Origin: Chromobacterium haemolyticum
GTDB lineage: Bacteria; Pseudomonadota; Gammaproteobacteria; Burkholderiales; Chromobacteriaceae
Direction: 5' to 3'
NCBI RefSeq assembly: GCF_002081825.1
Contig: NZ_MUKU01000021.1
Coordinates: 20,967-84,966, forward strand
Length of the DNA: 64,000 nucleotides
Below, piece after piece: positions 49,099 through 59,408 of the stretch (the first letter of the stretch is position 1; each line of letters begins with the position of its first letter). The notes under the pieces were generated by a model. That model did not search any database. It was not told where the DNA came from and worked only from the letters and a program-made list of their open reading frames with translations. The position numbers and the translations under genes are program-made.

Positions 49099-50163
49099 AT
49101 GAAAACCGCCGCTCACTGCCTCTGGCTAGGCATCGTCAGTCTGACCCTCGCCGCCTGCGGCAAACCGGAGGCGCCGCCGGAAGCCCCGCGCCCCGTCCGT
49201 TACGTGGTGGCCGGCGCCACCGCCCAGCAACAGGGCGATAGCTACTCCGGCGAAATCCGCGCCCGTCACGAGACCAATCTGGCCTTCCGCGTGGCCGGCA
49301 AAGTGGTGGCCAAGCTGGCCAATAGCGGCGATCGGGTGAAGAAAGGCCAGGTGCTGGCGCGGCTGGACCCCAGCGACTACGCGCTGGACTTGTCGGCCAA
49401 ACAGGCTCAGCTGGCCGCCGCGCAATCCGACTTGAGCCAGCAGGAGCTGAACCTGAAACGCTACCGCGAACTGCTGTCCAAGCAGTTCGTCAGCCAGGCG
49501 CAGGTGGACGGCCAACAGAACGCGGTCAACGCCGCCCGCGCCAAGGTGGACCAGGCCAAGGCGCAACTCGCCGCCAGCCGCAATCAAACCGGTTACACCA
49601 GCCTGGTGGCGGACGCCGACGGCGTGCTGAGCCAAATGATCGCCGAACCCGGCCTGGTGGTGGCCGCCGGCCAGGCCATGGCAAGGCTGTCGCAGGACGG
49701 CGCGCGCGAGGCCGCAGTCCAGGTACCGGAGAACGCGCTGGACAAGGTGCGCCGCGCCGGCCAATTCCAAGTGCAGCTATGGAACGGCGGCGCGCCGATG
49801 TCGGGCACGCTGCGCGAGCTGGCGGCCGACGCCGATCCCGCCACCCGCACTTACGCCGCGCGCGTCGCCATCGGTGGCGACTCCAGCCGCCTGCAATTGG
49901 GGATGACCGCCAGCGTCGCCTTGCCCAATGCCGCCGACGCGCAGATGCGGCTGCCGCTGACCGCGTTACTGGACGAACAGGGCAAGCACTATGTCTGGCT
50001 GATCGCCCCCAACGGCAAGGTCGCCCGCCGCGCGGTGACGGTCAGCCGCGTCGACGCCGATTCCGCCACCCTGTCCCAGGGCGTGCGGCCGGGCGACAAA
50101 ATCGTCACCGCCGGCATCCACCTGCTGCGCGACGGCCAGGCCGTAAAACTGTTGGAGCGCTGA
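49099..50163 (+). CDS. RND efflux periplasmic adaptor lipoprotein
   Basis: A 354-aa membrane fusion protein. Signal peptide with lipobox LAAC (Cys at about residue 20); then GEIRARHETNLAFRVAGKV, the lipoyl half-motif RVKKGQVLARLDPSDYALD, a coiled-coil hairpin (residues 95-155), a second lipoyl half and beta-barrel (GMTASVALP). It bridges the inner-membrane pump to the outer-membrane channel. It sits between tetR and the pump gene (7-base gap). Confidence 0.92.
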   Translation: MKTAAHCLWLGIVSLTLAACGKPEAPPEAPRPVRYVVAGATAQQQGDSYSGEIRARHETNLAFRVAGKVVAKLANSGDRVKKGQVLARLDPSDYALDLSAKQAQLAAAQSDLSQQELNLKRYRELLSKQFVSQAQVDGQQNAVNAARAKVDQAKAQLAASRNQTGYTSLVADADGVLSQMIAEPGLVVAAGQAMARLSQDGAREAAVQVPENALDKVRRAGQFQVQLWNGGAPMSGTLRELAADADPATRTYAARVAIGGDSSRLQLGMTASVALPNAADAQMRLPLTALLDEQGKHYVWLIAPNGKVARRAVTVSRVDADSATLSQGVRPGDKIVTAGIHLLRDGQAVKLLER

Positions 50164-50170
50164 GACGGCC

Positions 50171-53100
50171 ATGAAAAAACTGAATCTGTCGGAATGGGCG
50201 CTGCGTCACCAGTCCTTGGTGCGCTACCTGATGGTGATGCTGATGCTGGCCGGCGTCTGGGCCTACACCCAGCTGGGCCAGAAGGAAGACCCGGAATTCA
50301 CCTTCAAGGCCATGCTGGTGCAAGCCTACTGGCCCGGCGCCGGCACGCTGGAAATGGAACAGCAGGTCACCAACAAGCTGGAGGAAAAGTTGCAGGAGAT
50401 GGGCGAGATAGACTACGTCCAAAGCTATACCAAACCCGGCGAAAGCCTGTTGCTGATTTCGGTTCGCGAGGACGTGCCTCCCAAGAACGTGCAGCAACTG
50501 TGGTACCAGGTGCGCAAGAAGATAGGCGATATCCGCGCCACTCTGCCCGCGGAAATCCAAGGACCGTTCTTCAACGACGAGTTCGGCGACACCTTCGGCA
50601 ATATCTACGCCTTCGCCGGCGACGGCTTCAGCTACGAGGAAGTGCGCCAATACTTGGAGGACGCCAAGCGCGAGATCCTGCGCGTGCCGGACGTGGCCAA
50701 GGTCAGCTTGCTGGGCGTGCAGGAGCAGCGCGTCTACGTGGACCTGTCCACCGCCAAGCTGGCTTCGCTGGGGCTGGACACCGGCGCGATCTGGAAAGCC
50801 TTGCAACAGCAAAACGCGATGACGCCGTCCGGGGTGTTCGAAACCGCCAGCGACCGCATCTGGGTCCGCCCCAGCGGCAACTACGCCAGCGTGGAGGCCA
50901 TCGCCGCCACCCCGGTCACCGTCAACGGCAAAACCTTTCGCTTGGGCGACATCGCCTCGGTCAAACGCGGCTACATCGATCCACCTCTCAGCACCATGCG
51001 CTTCAACGGCAAGCCGGTGCTGGGCATGGCCATCACCATGAAAGGCGGCGGCGACGTGCTGCGCCTGGGCAAGAATCTGGACGCCACCATGCAGCAGATC
51101 CAGTCCAAAATGCCGGTGGGCCTGGAAATTCATTCGGTTTCCGACCAACCCAAGGTGGTCAAGAACGCGGTTGGCGAATTCATGCGTTCGCTGGTGGAGG
51201 CGGTAGTCATCGTGCTGGCCGTCAGCTTCTTCAGCCTGGGCCTGCGCACCGGCATCGTGGTGGCGCTGTCCATCCCGCTGGTGCTGGCGATGACCTTTCT
51301 GGCCATGTATTTCTTCAACATCGACTTGCAGCGCATCTCGCTGGGTTCCTTGATCATCGCGCTGGGCCTGCTGGTGGACGACGCCATCATCGCGGTGGAA
51401 ATGATGGCCCTGAAGCTGGAACAAGGCTGGAGCAAGTTCCAGGCCGCCACCTTCGCCTACACCAGCACCGCCTTCCCCATGCTGACCGGCACCCTGATCA
51501 CCGCGGCCACCTTCCTGCCTGTAGGCATCGCCAAGTCCAACGCCGGCGAATACGTGTTCAGCCTGTTCGCCGTGGTCGGCATCGCGCTGGTGCTGTCCTG
51601 GATCGTCGCGGTGGTGTTCACCCCCTACCTAGGCTACAAGCTGTTGCCGGAAAACCTCCAGCACCACGAGGCGCACGATGTCTACGACAAACCGTTCTAC
51701 CGCCGCTTCCGCCGGGTGGTGGAGTGGTGCCTGGAGCGGCGCAAGACCGTGATCGCGCTGACGCTGGCCGCCTTCGTGCTGTCCCTGCTCGCCTTCAAGC
51801 TGCTGGTGGCTCAACAGTTCTTCCCCTCGTCCAACCGGCCCGAACTGATGGTGGATATGTGGCTGCCGCGCGGCGCCAGCCATCAGGCCACCGAGCGCGA
51901 AGTGGAGAAACTGGAAGCCCTGCTCAAGCGCGACCCGGACATCGTCAGCGTCACCAGCTACGTCGGCAGCGGCAGCCCGCGTTTCTATCTGCCGCTGGAT
52001 CAGCAGCTGCAACACCTGAACTACGCGCAGCTGATGTTGATGACCCGAGACGAACATGTGCGCGAAGACGTGAAGAAACGGCTGGAAAAGCTGTTCGACA
52101 ACGACTTCCCCAATGTCCGCGGCCGGGTGACCCGGCTGGAGAACGGCCCGCCGGTGGGCTACGCGGTGCAATTCCGGGTGATGGGCGAAGACCACGCCAA
52201 GGTTCGCGCCATCGCCGCCCAGGTGGAAGCGCTGATGCGCGCGCATCCGTCCACCCGCCAAGTCAATATCAACTGGGGCGAGCAGGTGAAGGCCTTGCGC
52301 ATCCGCATCGATCAGGACAAGGCGCGCGCGCTCGGCCTGTCCTCTCAGCAATTGTCGCAGCAGCTGCAGATGCTGATTTCCGGCGCCACCGTCACCAGTT
52401 TCCGCGAAGGCGACCAGGCCATCGCCATCGTCGCGCGGCTCAATCCGGACGAACGCAAGAATGTCGCCGGCCTCGGCAATTTGATGATACAAACCGGCAG
52501 CGGCCGCTTCGTGCCGGTGTCGCAAATCGGACACATCGAATACCAGCCTGAGGAAAGCATCATCTGGCGACGCAACCGCCTGCCCGCCATCACGGTGAGC
52601 GCGGACCCGGCGGAAGGCGCTCAGGGCGCGGACATCTCCCGGCAGTTGCTGCCCAAGATGCAGGCGCTGGAGCAAACGCTGCCGCTGGGCTATCACATCG
52701 AAACCGGCGGCAGCATGGAATCCAGCGCCAAATCGCAGAAAGCCATCGCCGCGGTGGCGCCGTTGATGCTGGTGGTGGTGGTGACCCTGCTGATGTTGCA
52801 GTTGCACAGCGTGCAGCGCACCATCATGGTGCTGCTGACCGCGCCGCTGGGCATGATAGGCGTGACGCTGACCCTGATCGCCTTCAGCGCGCCGTTCGGC
52901 TTTGTCGCCATGCTGGGGGTCATCGCGCTGTCCGGCATGATCATGCGCAACTCGGTTATCCTAGTCGACCAGATCGAACACGATATTCGCGATGGCATCG
53001 ATCCCTGGCACGCTATTGTCGGCTCCACAATTAGACGTTTTAGGCCTATCATGCTAACGGCATTGGCGGCGATCCTGGCGATGATCCCGCTGAGCCGCAG

Positions 53101-53224
53101 CACGTTCTGGGGACCGATGGCCGTGGCCATCATGGGCGGGCTGCTGGTGGCCACGGTGCTGACCCTGCTGTTCCTGCCGGCGCTGTACGCGCAATGGTTC
53201 AAGGTGCGGCGGACGCAAGCCTGA
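50171..53224 (+). CDS. RND efflux transporter, HAE-1 type (TriC-like)
   Basis: A 1017-aa inner-membrane proton-driven pump with 12 helices and two large periplasmic loops. In TM4 the sequence LGLLVDDAIIAVEMM carries the paired Asp residues needed for proton transfer; a Gly-rich second half follows (GVIALSGMIMRNSVILVDQI). The pattern VDDAIIAVEMM rather than VDDAIVVVEN of AcrB suggests the TriC-like branch. Substrates are unknown; drugs or biocides are likely. Confidence 0.92.
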   Translation: MKKLNLSEWALRHQSLVRYLMVMLMLAGVWAYTQLGQKEDPEFTFKAMLVQAYWPGAGTLEMEQQVTNKLEEKLQEMGEIDYVQSYTKPGESLLLISVREDVPPKNVQQLWYQVRKKIGDIRATLPAEIQGPFFNDEFGDTFGNIYAFAGDGFSYEEVRQYLEDAKREILRVPDVAKVSLLGVQEQRVYVDLSTAKLASLGLDTGAIWKALQQQNAMTPSGVFETASDRIWVRPSGNYASVEAIAATPVTVNGKTFRLGDIASVKRGYIDPPLSTMRFNGKPVLGMAITMKGGGDVLRLGKNLDATMQQIQSKMPVGLEIHSVSDQPKVVKNAVGEFMRSLVEAVVIVLAVSFFSLGLRTGIVVALSIPLVLAMTFLAMYFFNIDLQRISLGSLIIALGLLVDDAIIAVEMMALKLEQGWSKFQAATFAYTSTAFPMLTGTLITAATFLPVGIAKSNAGEYVFSLFAVVGIALVLSWIVAVVFTPYLGYKLLPENLQHHEAHDVYDKPFYRRFRRVVEWCLERRKTVIALTLAAFVLSLLAFKLLVAQQFFPSSNRPELMVDMWLPRGASHQATEREVEKLEALLKRDPDIVSVTSYVGSGSPRFYLPLDQQLQHLNYAQLMLMTRDEHVREDVKKRLEKLFDNDFPNVRGRVTRLENGPPVGYAVQFRVMGEDHAKVRAIAAQVEALMRAHPSTRQVNINWGEQVKALRIRIDQDKARALGLSSQQLSQQLQMLISGATVTSFREGDQAIAIVARLNPDERKNVAGLGNLMIQTGSGRFVPVSQIGHIEYQPEESIIWRRNRLPAITVSADPAEGAQGADISRQLLPKMQALEQTLPLGYHIETGGSMESSAKSQKAIAAVAPLMLVVVVTLLMLQLHSVQRTIMVLLTAPLGMIGVTLTLIAFSAPFGFVAMLGVIALSGMIMRNSVILVDQIEHDIRDGIDPWHAIVGSTIRRFRPIMLTALAAILAMIPLSRSTFWGPMAVAIMGGLLVATVLTLLFLPALYAQWFKVRRTQA

Positions 53225-53274
53225 CGGCGCCTTGCCGCGCGATGAGACAAAACAAACCGAGCATATAAACACCA

Positions 53275-54585
53275 ATGAACAAGACCCGATTCCGCTCGCC
53301 CCTGCTGGGCAGCCTGTTGTTGCTGGGTTTCGCCCTGCCTGCCCACGCCTTCGACCTGGTTGAAGCCTGGCGCGCCGCCCGCGACTACAACGCCGACTTC
53401 GCCGCCGCGCGCTCCGACCTCGATGCCGGCCGGGAAAAAGCGACGCAAGGCCGCGCGCTGTTGATGCCCCAGGTGGGCGCCACCGCCAATTACAATTACA
53501 CCAATCCGATCGCTCCCGCAGGCCAAGGCCGTTACGACTCCACCACCTACGGCGTTAACTTGCAACAGCCGCTGTTCGATGTCAGCAAATACACCGGCTA
53601 CCAAAAAGGCAAGCTGGCGACGCAGCAGGCGGAAACCAGCTTCAGCGCCGCCGAGCAGCAGTTGATCCTGGACACCTCGCAAGCCTATTTCAACGTGCTG
53701 CTAGCCAAGGACACCCTGTCCGCCACCAGCGCCAGCAAGAAAACCTTCCAGCAACAACTGGAACAGGCCAAGACCGCCTTCGAAGTGGGCACCGCCACCA
53801 TCACCGACACGCATGAGGCTCAGGCCGGCTACGACGGCGCGGTGGCCCAGGAAATCAAGGCGATCAACAGCCTGGAACTGGCGGAAAACAATCTGCGCCG
53901 CGTCACCGGGCTGGACCCCAAGACCATCCAGCCGGTGCTGGACAAACTGCCGCTGGAACTGCCGACGCCGGCCACTCTGGAGGCCTGGATCGGGCTCGCC
54001 CTGCGCAACAGTCTGAGCATCAAGGCCGCCGAGCAGACGCTGGAAATCGCCGACAAGAACGTCACCGAGAAAAAAGGCGGCCACCTACCGGTGATCAGCC
54101 TGACCGCAGGCTACAGTGACACCCAGACCCGCGCCCCGATGCAGCAGCCCCACACCCGCGGCAGCAGCATAGGCGTCGGCGTCACCCTGCCCCTGTTCGC
54201 CGGCGGCGGCATCAACTCGCAAGTGCGCGAGGCGGCGGCGCAGCAGGAGTCCGCCAAGGACAAGCTGGAAGCCACCCGCCGCCAAGTGCGCGAAGACGTG
54301 CGTCGCACCTTCCTGGGCGTCACAAACGGCGCGGCGCTGGTGCGCGCTCAGGAGCAATTGCTGATCTCCGCCAAGAGCAAAGTGGAATCCACTCGACTGG
54401 GCAAGGAAGTGGGCATCCGCACCAATATCGACCTGCTGCAGGCCGAACAGGCTTACTACTCGACGCTGACCAGCCTGGCCACCGCCAAGTACGAGTACCT
54501 GATCGCGCGGCTGTCGCTGTCCCAGGCCGCCGGCCAATTGGATAGCGAGGTACTGAGCAAGGTCAACGCCGTCATCCGCCGTTAA
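53275..54585 (+). CDS. TolC-family outer membrane channel
   Basis: A 436-aa outer-membrane efflux protein. Signal peptide ends at PAHA (residue 25); two OEP repeats follow: LVEAWRAARDYNADFAAARS with ADGQA-type turn regions, and the second from about residue 235 (LEAWIGLALRNSLSIKAAEQ). Coiled-coil helices dominate. It completes the tripartite pump. An inverted-repeat element begins right after its TAA. Confidence 0.92.
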   Translation: MNKTRFRSPLLGSLLLLGFALPAHAFDLVEAWRAARDYNADFAAARSDLDAGREKATQGRALLMPQVGATANYNYTNPIAPAGQGRYDSTTYGVNLQQPLFDVSKYTGYQKGKLATQQAETSFSAAEQQLILDTSQAYFNVLLAKDTLSATSASKKTFQQQLEQAKTAFEVGTATITDTHEAQAGYDGAVAQEIKAINSLELAENNLRRVTGLDPKTIQPVLDKLPLELPTPATLEAWIGLALRNSLSIKAAEQTLEIADKNVTEKKGGHLPVISLTAGYSDTQTRAPMQQPHTRGSSIGVGVTLPLFAGGGINSQVREAAAQQESAKDKLEATRRQVREDVRRTFLGVTNGAALVRAQEQLLISAKSKVESTRLGKEVGIRTNIDLLQAEQAYYSTLTSLATAKYEYLIARLSLSQAAGQLDSEVLSKVNAVIRR

Positions 54586-54726
54586 GAACCTGTTTACGAT
54601 CTGCTGCGCGTCGGCGATACGGCGTTGAAAACAGCATTCGAAATGCTCATGTACCACGTGTACATTCTGCTTTCTCAGCCGTTTTCGCCTTGTCTCGCCT
54701 TAGCTCGCGAGATCGTAAACACGTTC
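54586..54726. repeat. Inverted-repeat element B, copy 4, after the TolC gene
   Basis: 141 bp. Left end GAACCTGTTTACGATCT, right end AGATCGTAAACACGTTC, inverted repeats with one mismatch over 17. Flanks are TAA (54583-54585, stop codon) and CAA (54727-54729), a target duplication with one change. The inside holds GTTGAAAACAGC, TTCGAAATGCTCATGTACC, TCTGCTTTCTCAGCCG and CGCCTTGTCTCGCC as in copies 17752 and 28018. Confidence 0.85.
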
Positions 54727-54741
54727 CAAGACCCCTTCTCC

Positions 54742-54767
54742 GCTGCCATGCCAACCGGCATGGCAGC
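54742..54767 (+). terminator. Perfect 11-bp hairpin downstream of the efflux operon
   Basis: GCTGCCATGCC (54742-54752), loop AACC, GGCATGGCAGC (54757-54767), then a C/T-rich tract (CGCCTCCTTCCCC). It probably ends the efflux transcript, although there is no run of T. Confidence 0.5.
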
Positions 54768-54814
54768 CGCCTCCTTCCCCCTCTCCCTCCCCTCCGCTGA
54801 CGTCCACGCAACAG

Positions 54815-54856
54815 GTGTTTAATTTTTTAGTGCGCGTGTAGCTTTTTGCTAAACAC
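54815..54856 (+). promoter_or_regulatory. Inverted repeat in the gabT promoter region
   Basis: GTGTTTA (54815-54821) and TAAACAC (54850-54856) are inverted repeats in an AT-rich stretch about 155 bases before gabT; the inside TTTAG and CTAAA extend the symmetry. It could be an operator for gabTD. No regulator is adjacent. Confidence 0.35.
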
Positions 54857-55011
54857 GAACATAGAATGCCTGAGACGGTCAGACAGCAATAATGAAAGCA
54901 AAAACCACGGAGCAGCCAGCCGGCGCCACGATAGACCGGCATCGCTCCGACACCGATTCGCGGCGGCCCGCCAGACGCGGCGCCAACCGCACAACGTCGA
55001 GGAGATAGCAG

Positions 55012-56277
55012 ATGAGCAATAAGGATTTGATGCAACGCAAGGCCGACGCCACCCCGCGCGGCGTGGGCGTCATGTGCGGCTTCTTTGCCGAACGCGCCAA
55101 GAATGCCGAAGTCTGGGATACCGACGGCAAACGCTACATCGACTTCGCCGGCGGCATCGGCGTCTTGAACACCGGCCATCTGCACGACAAGGTGCAGGCC
55201 GCAGTCGCGGAACAACTGTCCCGCTTCAGCCACACCTGCTATCAAGTCGTCCCGTACGAATCCTATATCCGTCTCGCCGAACGGCTGAACCAGCTGACCC
55301 CGGGCCAGCACGCCAAGAAAACCGCGCTGTTCACCACCGGCGCCGAAGCGGTGGAAAACGCGGTGAAAGTGGCGCGCGCCGCCACCGGCCGCGCCGGCGT
55401 GATCGCCTTCGGCGGCGCCTTCCACGGCCGCACCCTGCTGGGCATGGCGCTGACCGGCAAGGTGGCGCCGTACAAAGTGGGCTTCGGCCCCTTCCCCAGC
55501 GACGTCTATCACGCTCCCTATCCCAACGCCTTGCACGGCGTGTCCGTGGAAGACTCCCTGCACGGCCTGGAAAAGCTGTTCAAATATGATGTCGATCCCA
55601 AGCGCGTCGCCGCCATCATCTTCGAACCGGTGCAGGGCGAAGGTGGTTTCTACGCCGCGCCCAGCGAATGGGTGGTACAGCTGCGCAAGATCTGCGACGA
55701 ACACGGCATCCTGCTGATCGCCGACGAGGTGCAGTCCGGCTTCGCCCGCACCGGCAAGCTGTTCGCGATGGAGCACTACCCGGTACAGGCCGACCTGATC
55801 ACCATGGCCAAATCGCTGGCCGGCGGCTTCCCGCTGTCCGCGCTGACCGGCCGCGCCGAGCTGATGGACGCCCCCGCGCCCGGCGGCCTGGGCGGCACCT
55901 ACGCCGGCAACCCGCTGGCGGTGGCTGCGGCGCTGGCGGTGATCGACGTCATCGCCGAAGAGAAACTACTGGACCGCGCCAACCGCCTGGGCGAGCTGCT
56001 AAAGGAAAAACTGCACGGCCTGAAAGGCGCGGTGCCGCAGATCGCCGAAGTCCGCGGGCTGGGCGCAATGCTGGCGGTGGAGTTCAATCAACCCGGCAGC
56101 CCGCAACCCGACCCGGACTTCGCCAAGAAAGTGCAGACCAAGGCATTGGAATCCGGCCTGATCCTGCTGACCTGCGGCGTCTACGCCAATGTGGTTCGCT
56201 TCCTGTTCCCGCTGACCATAGAAGACGCGGTGTTCGAAGAAGCCCTGGCCAAGCTGGAAGCCGCGCTCAAAGCTTAA
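55012..56277 (+). CDS. gabT: 4-aminobutyrate aminotransferase
   Basis: A 421-aa PLP enzyme that converts GABA and 2-oxoglutarate to succinic semialdehyde and glutamate. Class III aminotransferase features: [20 protein letters not shown] near 105, [16 protein letters not shown] near 140, [20 protein letters not shown] near 235, and the PLP Lys in [15 protein letters not shown] near 268. GAGGAGA sets the start. gabD follows 73 bases downstream. A fragment of the stop-abutting repeat follows the TAA. Confidence 0.95.
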   Translation: MSNKDLMQRKADATPRGVGVMCGFFAERAKNAEVWDTDGKRYIDFAGGIGVLNTGHLHDKVQAAVAEQLSRFSHTCYQVVPYESYIRLAERLNQLTPGQHAKKTALFTTGAEAVENAVKVARAATGRAGVIAFGGAFHGRTLLGMALTGKVAPYKVGFGPFPSDVYHAPYPNALHGVSVEDSLHGLEKLFKYDVDPKRVAAIIFEPVQGEGGFYAAPSEWVVQLRKICDEHGILLIADEVQSGFARTGKLFAMEHYPVQADLITMAKSLAGGFPLSALTGRAELMDAPAPGGLGGTYAGNPLAVAAALAVIDVIAEEKLLDRANRLGELLKEKLHGLKGAVPQIAEVRGLGAMLAVEFNQPGSPQPDPDFAKKVQTKALESGLILLTCGVYANVVRFLFPLTIEDAVFEEALAKLEAALKA

Positions 56278-56295
56278 GCGCCTGTTCAAAATCCT
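56278..56295. repeat. Single-end remnant of element B after gabT
   Basis: GCGCCTGTTCAAAATCCT directly follows the gabT TAA and resembles the element B end (GAGCCTGTTCATAGCCT). No opposite end is present before gabD, so only one terminus remains or the match is chance. Confidence 0.4.
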
Positions 56296-56350
56296 AGGCC
56301 CGCGCCGCCCGCGCGGGCCTTGTCCGACACCTTCCGCGTTGGAGAGCCGC

Positions 56351-57811
56351 ATGTTGAATTTGAAAGACCCCGCGCTGCTGAAGCAGCAGTGCTATGTGAA
56401 CGGTGCCTGGCTGGACGCCGACAACGGCGAAACCATTCCCGTGACCAACCCGGCCACCGGCGAAACCATCGCCAGCGTGCCCAAAATGGGCAAGGCCGAG
56501 GCCGAGCGCGCCGTGGCCGGCGCGGCTGAAGCCTTCCTCGTCTGGAAACGCAAACCGGCGAAAGAACGAGCCGCCCTGCTGCGCCGTTGGTTCGATCTGG
56601 TGATGGCGAACCAGGACGACCTGGCGGTCATTCTCACCAGCGAGCAGGGCAAGCCGCTCTCGGAAGCCAAGGGCGAAATCGCCTACGGCGCGTCCTATAT
56701 CGAATGGTACGCCGAAGAAGCCAAGCGCCTTTACGGCGACACCATTCCCTCCCCCGGCGTCGACAAACGCATCCTGGTCAACAAGGAACCGATCGGCGTC
56801 GCCGCAGCGATCACGCCGTGGAACTTCCCCAATGCGATGATTACGCGCAAAGCGGCTCCGGCGCTGGCCGCCGGCTGCCCGATGGTGGTGCGCCCGGCCA
56901 GCCAGACCCCGCTCTCGGCCCTGGCCCTGGCCGTGCTTGCCGAACGCGCGGGCATTCCCGCCGGCGTGTTCTCGGTGCTCACCGGCGGCTCAAGCGAAAT
57001 CGGCGCGGTGCTGACCGGCAGCGACTCTGTGAAGAAATTCTCCTTCACCGGCTCCACCGAAGTGGGCCGCAAGCTGATCGCCCAATGCGCGGACACCGTC
57101 AAGAAAGTATCGATGGAATTGGGCGGCAACGCGCCCTTCATCGTCTTCGACGACGCCGACCTCGACGCCGCGGTGGAAGGCGCCATCATCTCCAAATACC
57201 GCAACGCCGGCCAGACCTGCGTCTGCGCCAACCGGCTGCTGGTGCAGGACGGCGTCTACGACGCCTTCGCAGAGAAGTTCGCCGTCGCGGTGGCCAAGCT
57301 TAAGGTAGGCAACGGCCTGGAGGCCGGCGTCACCCAAGGCCCGATGATAGACATGAACGCAGTGGCCAAAGTGGAAGAACACATCGCCGACGCGCTGGCC
57401 AAGGGAGGCAAGCTGGTGGCCGGCGGCAAGCGCCACGCGCTGGGCCACAGCTTCTTCGAACCGACGGTGATCACCGACGTCACGCCGCGGATGAAGGTGG
57501 CCAAGGAGGAAACCTTCGGCCCTCTGGCGCCGCTGTTCCGCTTCCACAGCGAGGCGGAAGCGATCCAGATGGCCAACGACACCGAGTTCGGCCTGGCCAG
57601 CTACTTCTACTCCCGCGATATCGGCCGCATCTTCCGCGTGTCCGAAGGTCTGGAATACGGCATGGTGGCGGTCAACACCGGCATCCTGTCCAACGAGGCC
57701 GCGCCCTTCGGCGGCGTCAAGCAATCCGGCCTGGGCCGCGAAGGCTCCAAATACGGCATCGAGGACTATCTGGAAATCAAATACGTGCTGCTGGGCGGCA
57801 TCGACCAGTAA
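56351..57811 (+). CDS. gabD: Succinate-semialdehyde dehydrogenase (NADP)
   Basis: A 486-aa aldehyde dehydrogenase that finishes GABA breakdown to succinate. [20 protein letters not shown] near 145-165, the catalytic Glu in [10 protein letters not shown] near 255, and the catalytic Cys in [11 protein letters not shown] near 290. The ATG at 56351 with GGAG 6 bases upstream is preferred; an in-frame TTG at 56339 is open but has no support. A strong terminator follows. Confidence 0.95.
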   Translation: MLNLKDPALLKQQCYVNGAWLDADNGETIPVTNPATGETIASVPKMGKAEAERAVAGAAEAFLVWKRKPAKERAALLRRWFDLVMANQDDLAVILTSEQGKPLSEAKGEIAYGASYIEWYAEEAKRLYGDTIPSPGVDKRILVNKEPIGVAAAITPWNFPNAMITRKAAPALAAGCPMVVRPASQTPLSALALAVLAERAGIPAGVFSVLTGGSSEIGAVLTGSDSVKKFSFTGSTEVGRKLIAQCADTVKKVSMELGGNAPFIVFDDADLDAAVEGAIISKYRNAGQTCVCANRLLVQDGVYDAFAEKFAVAVAKLKVGNGLEAGVTQGPMIDMNAVAKVEEHIADALAKGGKLVAGGKRHALGHSFFEPTVITDVTPRMKVAKEETFGPLAPLFRFHSEAEAIQMANDTEFGLASYFYSRDIGRIFRVSEGLEYGMVAVNTGILSNEAAPFGGVKQSGLGREGSKYGIEDYLEIKYVLLGGIDQ

Positions 57812-57829
57812 AGCGCCACGCCAATGCGA

Positions 57830-57862
57830 AACGGGCTGGAAAATCCAGCCCGTTTTTTTTTT
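57830..57862 (+). terminator. Intrinsic terminator of gabTD
   Basis: AACGGGCTGG (57830-57839), loop AAAAT, CCAGCCCGTT (57845-57854), then T to 57862. A classic terminator. Confidence 0.92.
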
Positions 57863-57881
57863 GACCACTTCAACCCTGCAC

Positions 57882-59330
57882 TTAGTGGAACTTGGCCAAG
57901 GTCTCCGACAAGGGAATGCCGGCCTCTTTCAGACACTCCGCCAGATCCCGCCAGGCCTCGTCGCGCTCGGGTGCCACGTCCGGCGTCACCAGCCACGGTG
58001 CGTGCGCGGCCACTTCCTCTCGGCCGCGCAGGCGGAAGCCCACTTCGTAGCCCTGCATTTCCGGCTGATATTCCGCGACGGCCTCCAGCTCTTGCACCCC
58101 GCCCGCGCTCGCGGCCAACAAGGCCGCGGTCACGCCCAGGCGCTTGCGGTTCCAGGCCCGCACGCCGGTCTGCACCGCCTCCCACCAGGGCAAGGGGGCG
58201 AACAACTCGGCCTCGCCGTACTCCATCTCGGCGCCCACGGCCTGCTGCACCAGCGGCATCGCCGCATCCAGCGCCTTGCGCGCCAGACGGCGCGCCTGTT
58301 CCGGCGGCAAAGCGCCGCGCTCCACCAGGAAGGGAATCCAGGCCAGCACCAGCTGCGGCTCGTTGGTCTTGCGCGCCGCCTCGTATGTGGCGCGCGAGGA
58401 ATCCGGATCCAGCGGCGCGAAGTCGCAACCCGCATCCATCACCGGCGCCAGTTGCACCAGATCCTGGCAGGCGCGTTCGTTCAGCATCTCCAGAGAGAAC
58501 AAAGTAGGCGAAATCCACAGTATCGACTGCTCCGGCACCTCCAGCGCGTCCGCCAGCGCCACTTCCAGCCTCTCCAGCTGCGGGAAATGCCACCACACGC
58601 CGCCCTGGGCGCGTGAAAACGCAAACGGCAAGGCCCATAGCTCGAACGACACCACCGCGCCGTCCTTGCGCATCACCTCGGGGAAAGCGATCGCGTCGCG
58701 CGCGCTATGCACCAGCAACTGCCGCGCGGCCGGTTGGGACAGCAGCGCCAGTTGCGACTCGGTGAACACGGCCTGGTCGCCGGCCGCCAACGCCATCTGA
58801 ACCTCGCCGGCCAGCTGCGCGCGCTCCATCGGCTGATCCACCGCGCGGCGCGCCAGCTCCACCAATTGCTTCACCGCGCGGCCGCGCTCCGCCGGAGGCA
58901 GCGGCTCGGTAGGGCCGGTGCGCATCTCGCGCGGAACCGGGCCCGCGGCCTCCCGGTCGGCATAGGCCTTATGCAGGCGCTGATAAGCTTGCATCGCTTC
59001 GTCGCAAATCGCCTGCAACTGACCCACGGTCGGCATCTCGTCTTCATTGCTGAAATTGAAGTCGAATAAACGCAGACGCAGATTGCAGACATAGACCGTC
59101 ACATTGTCCGCCTCGTCAAACAGCATGGCGCTGGTCAGGCCCTCGCGATCGCGGCCGGGAAAGTCCGTGTCATCGTCGCCAAGCAAACGGCATACAAAAG
59201 CCGGCGTTTCCGTATGGATCAGGTACTCGGAACCTTCCAGGCCCTGATCGTCGACGGCATCACCAAAAATGAAACGGTTGGGCAAGAACGGCTCGCCCTT
59301 GATGCGGGCATTACGCGGCAGGGATTTCAT
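57882..59330 (-). CDS. Conserved-looking hypothetical protein, 482 aa
   Basis: I do not recognise this family. The protein is acidic and soluble, with no signal peptide or membrane segment. The start region NARIKGEPFLPNRFIFGD leads into a beta-rich part (EYLIHTETPAFVCRLL, NVTVYVCNLRLRLFDFNF), followed by helical Ala-rich parts and a C-terminal part with PLPWWEAVQTGVRAWNRKR. Codon usage matches its neighbours, so it is a real gene. ATG 59330 is chosen; a TTG 7 codons upstream is open; neither has a clear ribosome site. It is convergent with gabD. Confidence 0.75.
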   Translation of the reverse strand: MKSLPRNARIKGEPFLPNRFIFGDAVDDQGLEGSEYLIHTETPAFVCRLLGDDDTDFPGRDREGLTSAMLFDEADNVTVYVCNLRLRLFDFNFSNEDEMPTVGQLQAICDEAMQAYQRLHKAYADREAAGPVPREMRTGPTEPLPPAERGRAVKQLVELARRAVDQPMERAQLAGEVQMALAAGDQAVFTESQLALLSQPAARQLLVHSARDAIAFPEVMRKDGAVVSFELWALPFAFSRAQGGVWWHFPQLERLEVALADALEVPEQSILWISPTLFSLEMLNERACQDLVQLAPVMDAGCDFAPLDPDSSRATYEAARKTNEPQLVLAWIPFLVERGALPPEQARRLARKALDAAMPLVQQAVGAEMEYGEAELFAPLPWWEAVQTGVRAWNRKRLGVTAALLAASAGGVQELEAVAEYQPEMQGYEVGFRLRGREEVAAHAPWLVTPDVAPERDEAWRDLAECLKEAGIPLSETLAKFH

Positions 59331-59408
59331 CTGGCAAGCGAATCTATTCAATAAATCAAATACTCATTGTACCTGCCTAGCGGGGCGGCTTGAAGTCCGC
59401 AGGCCAAA

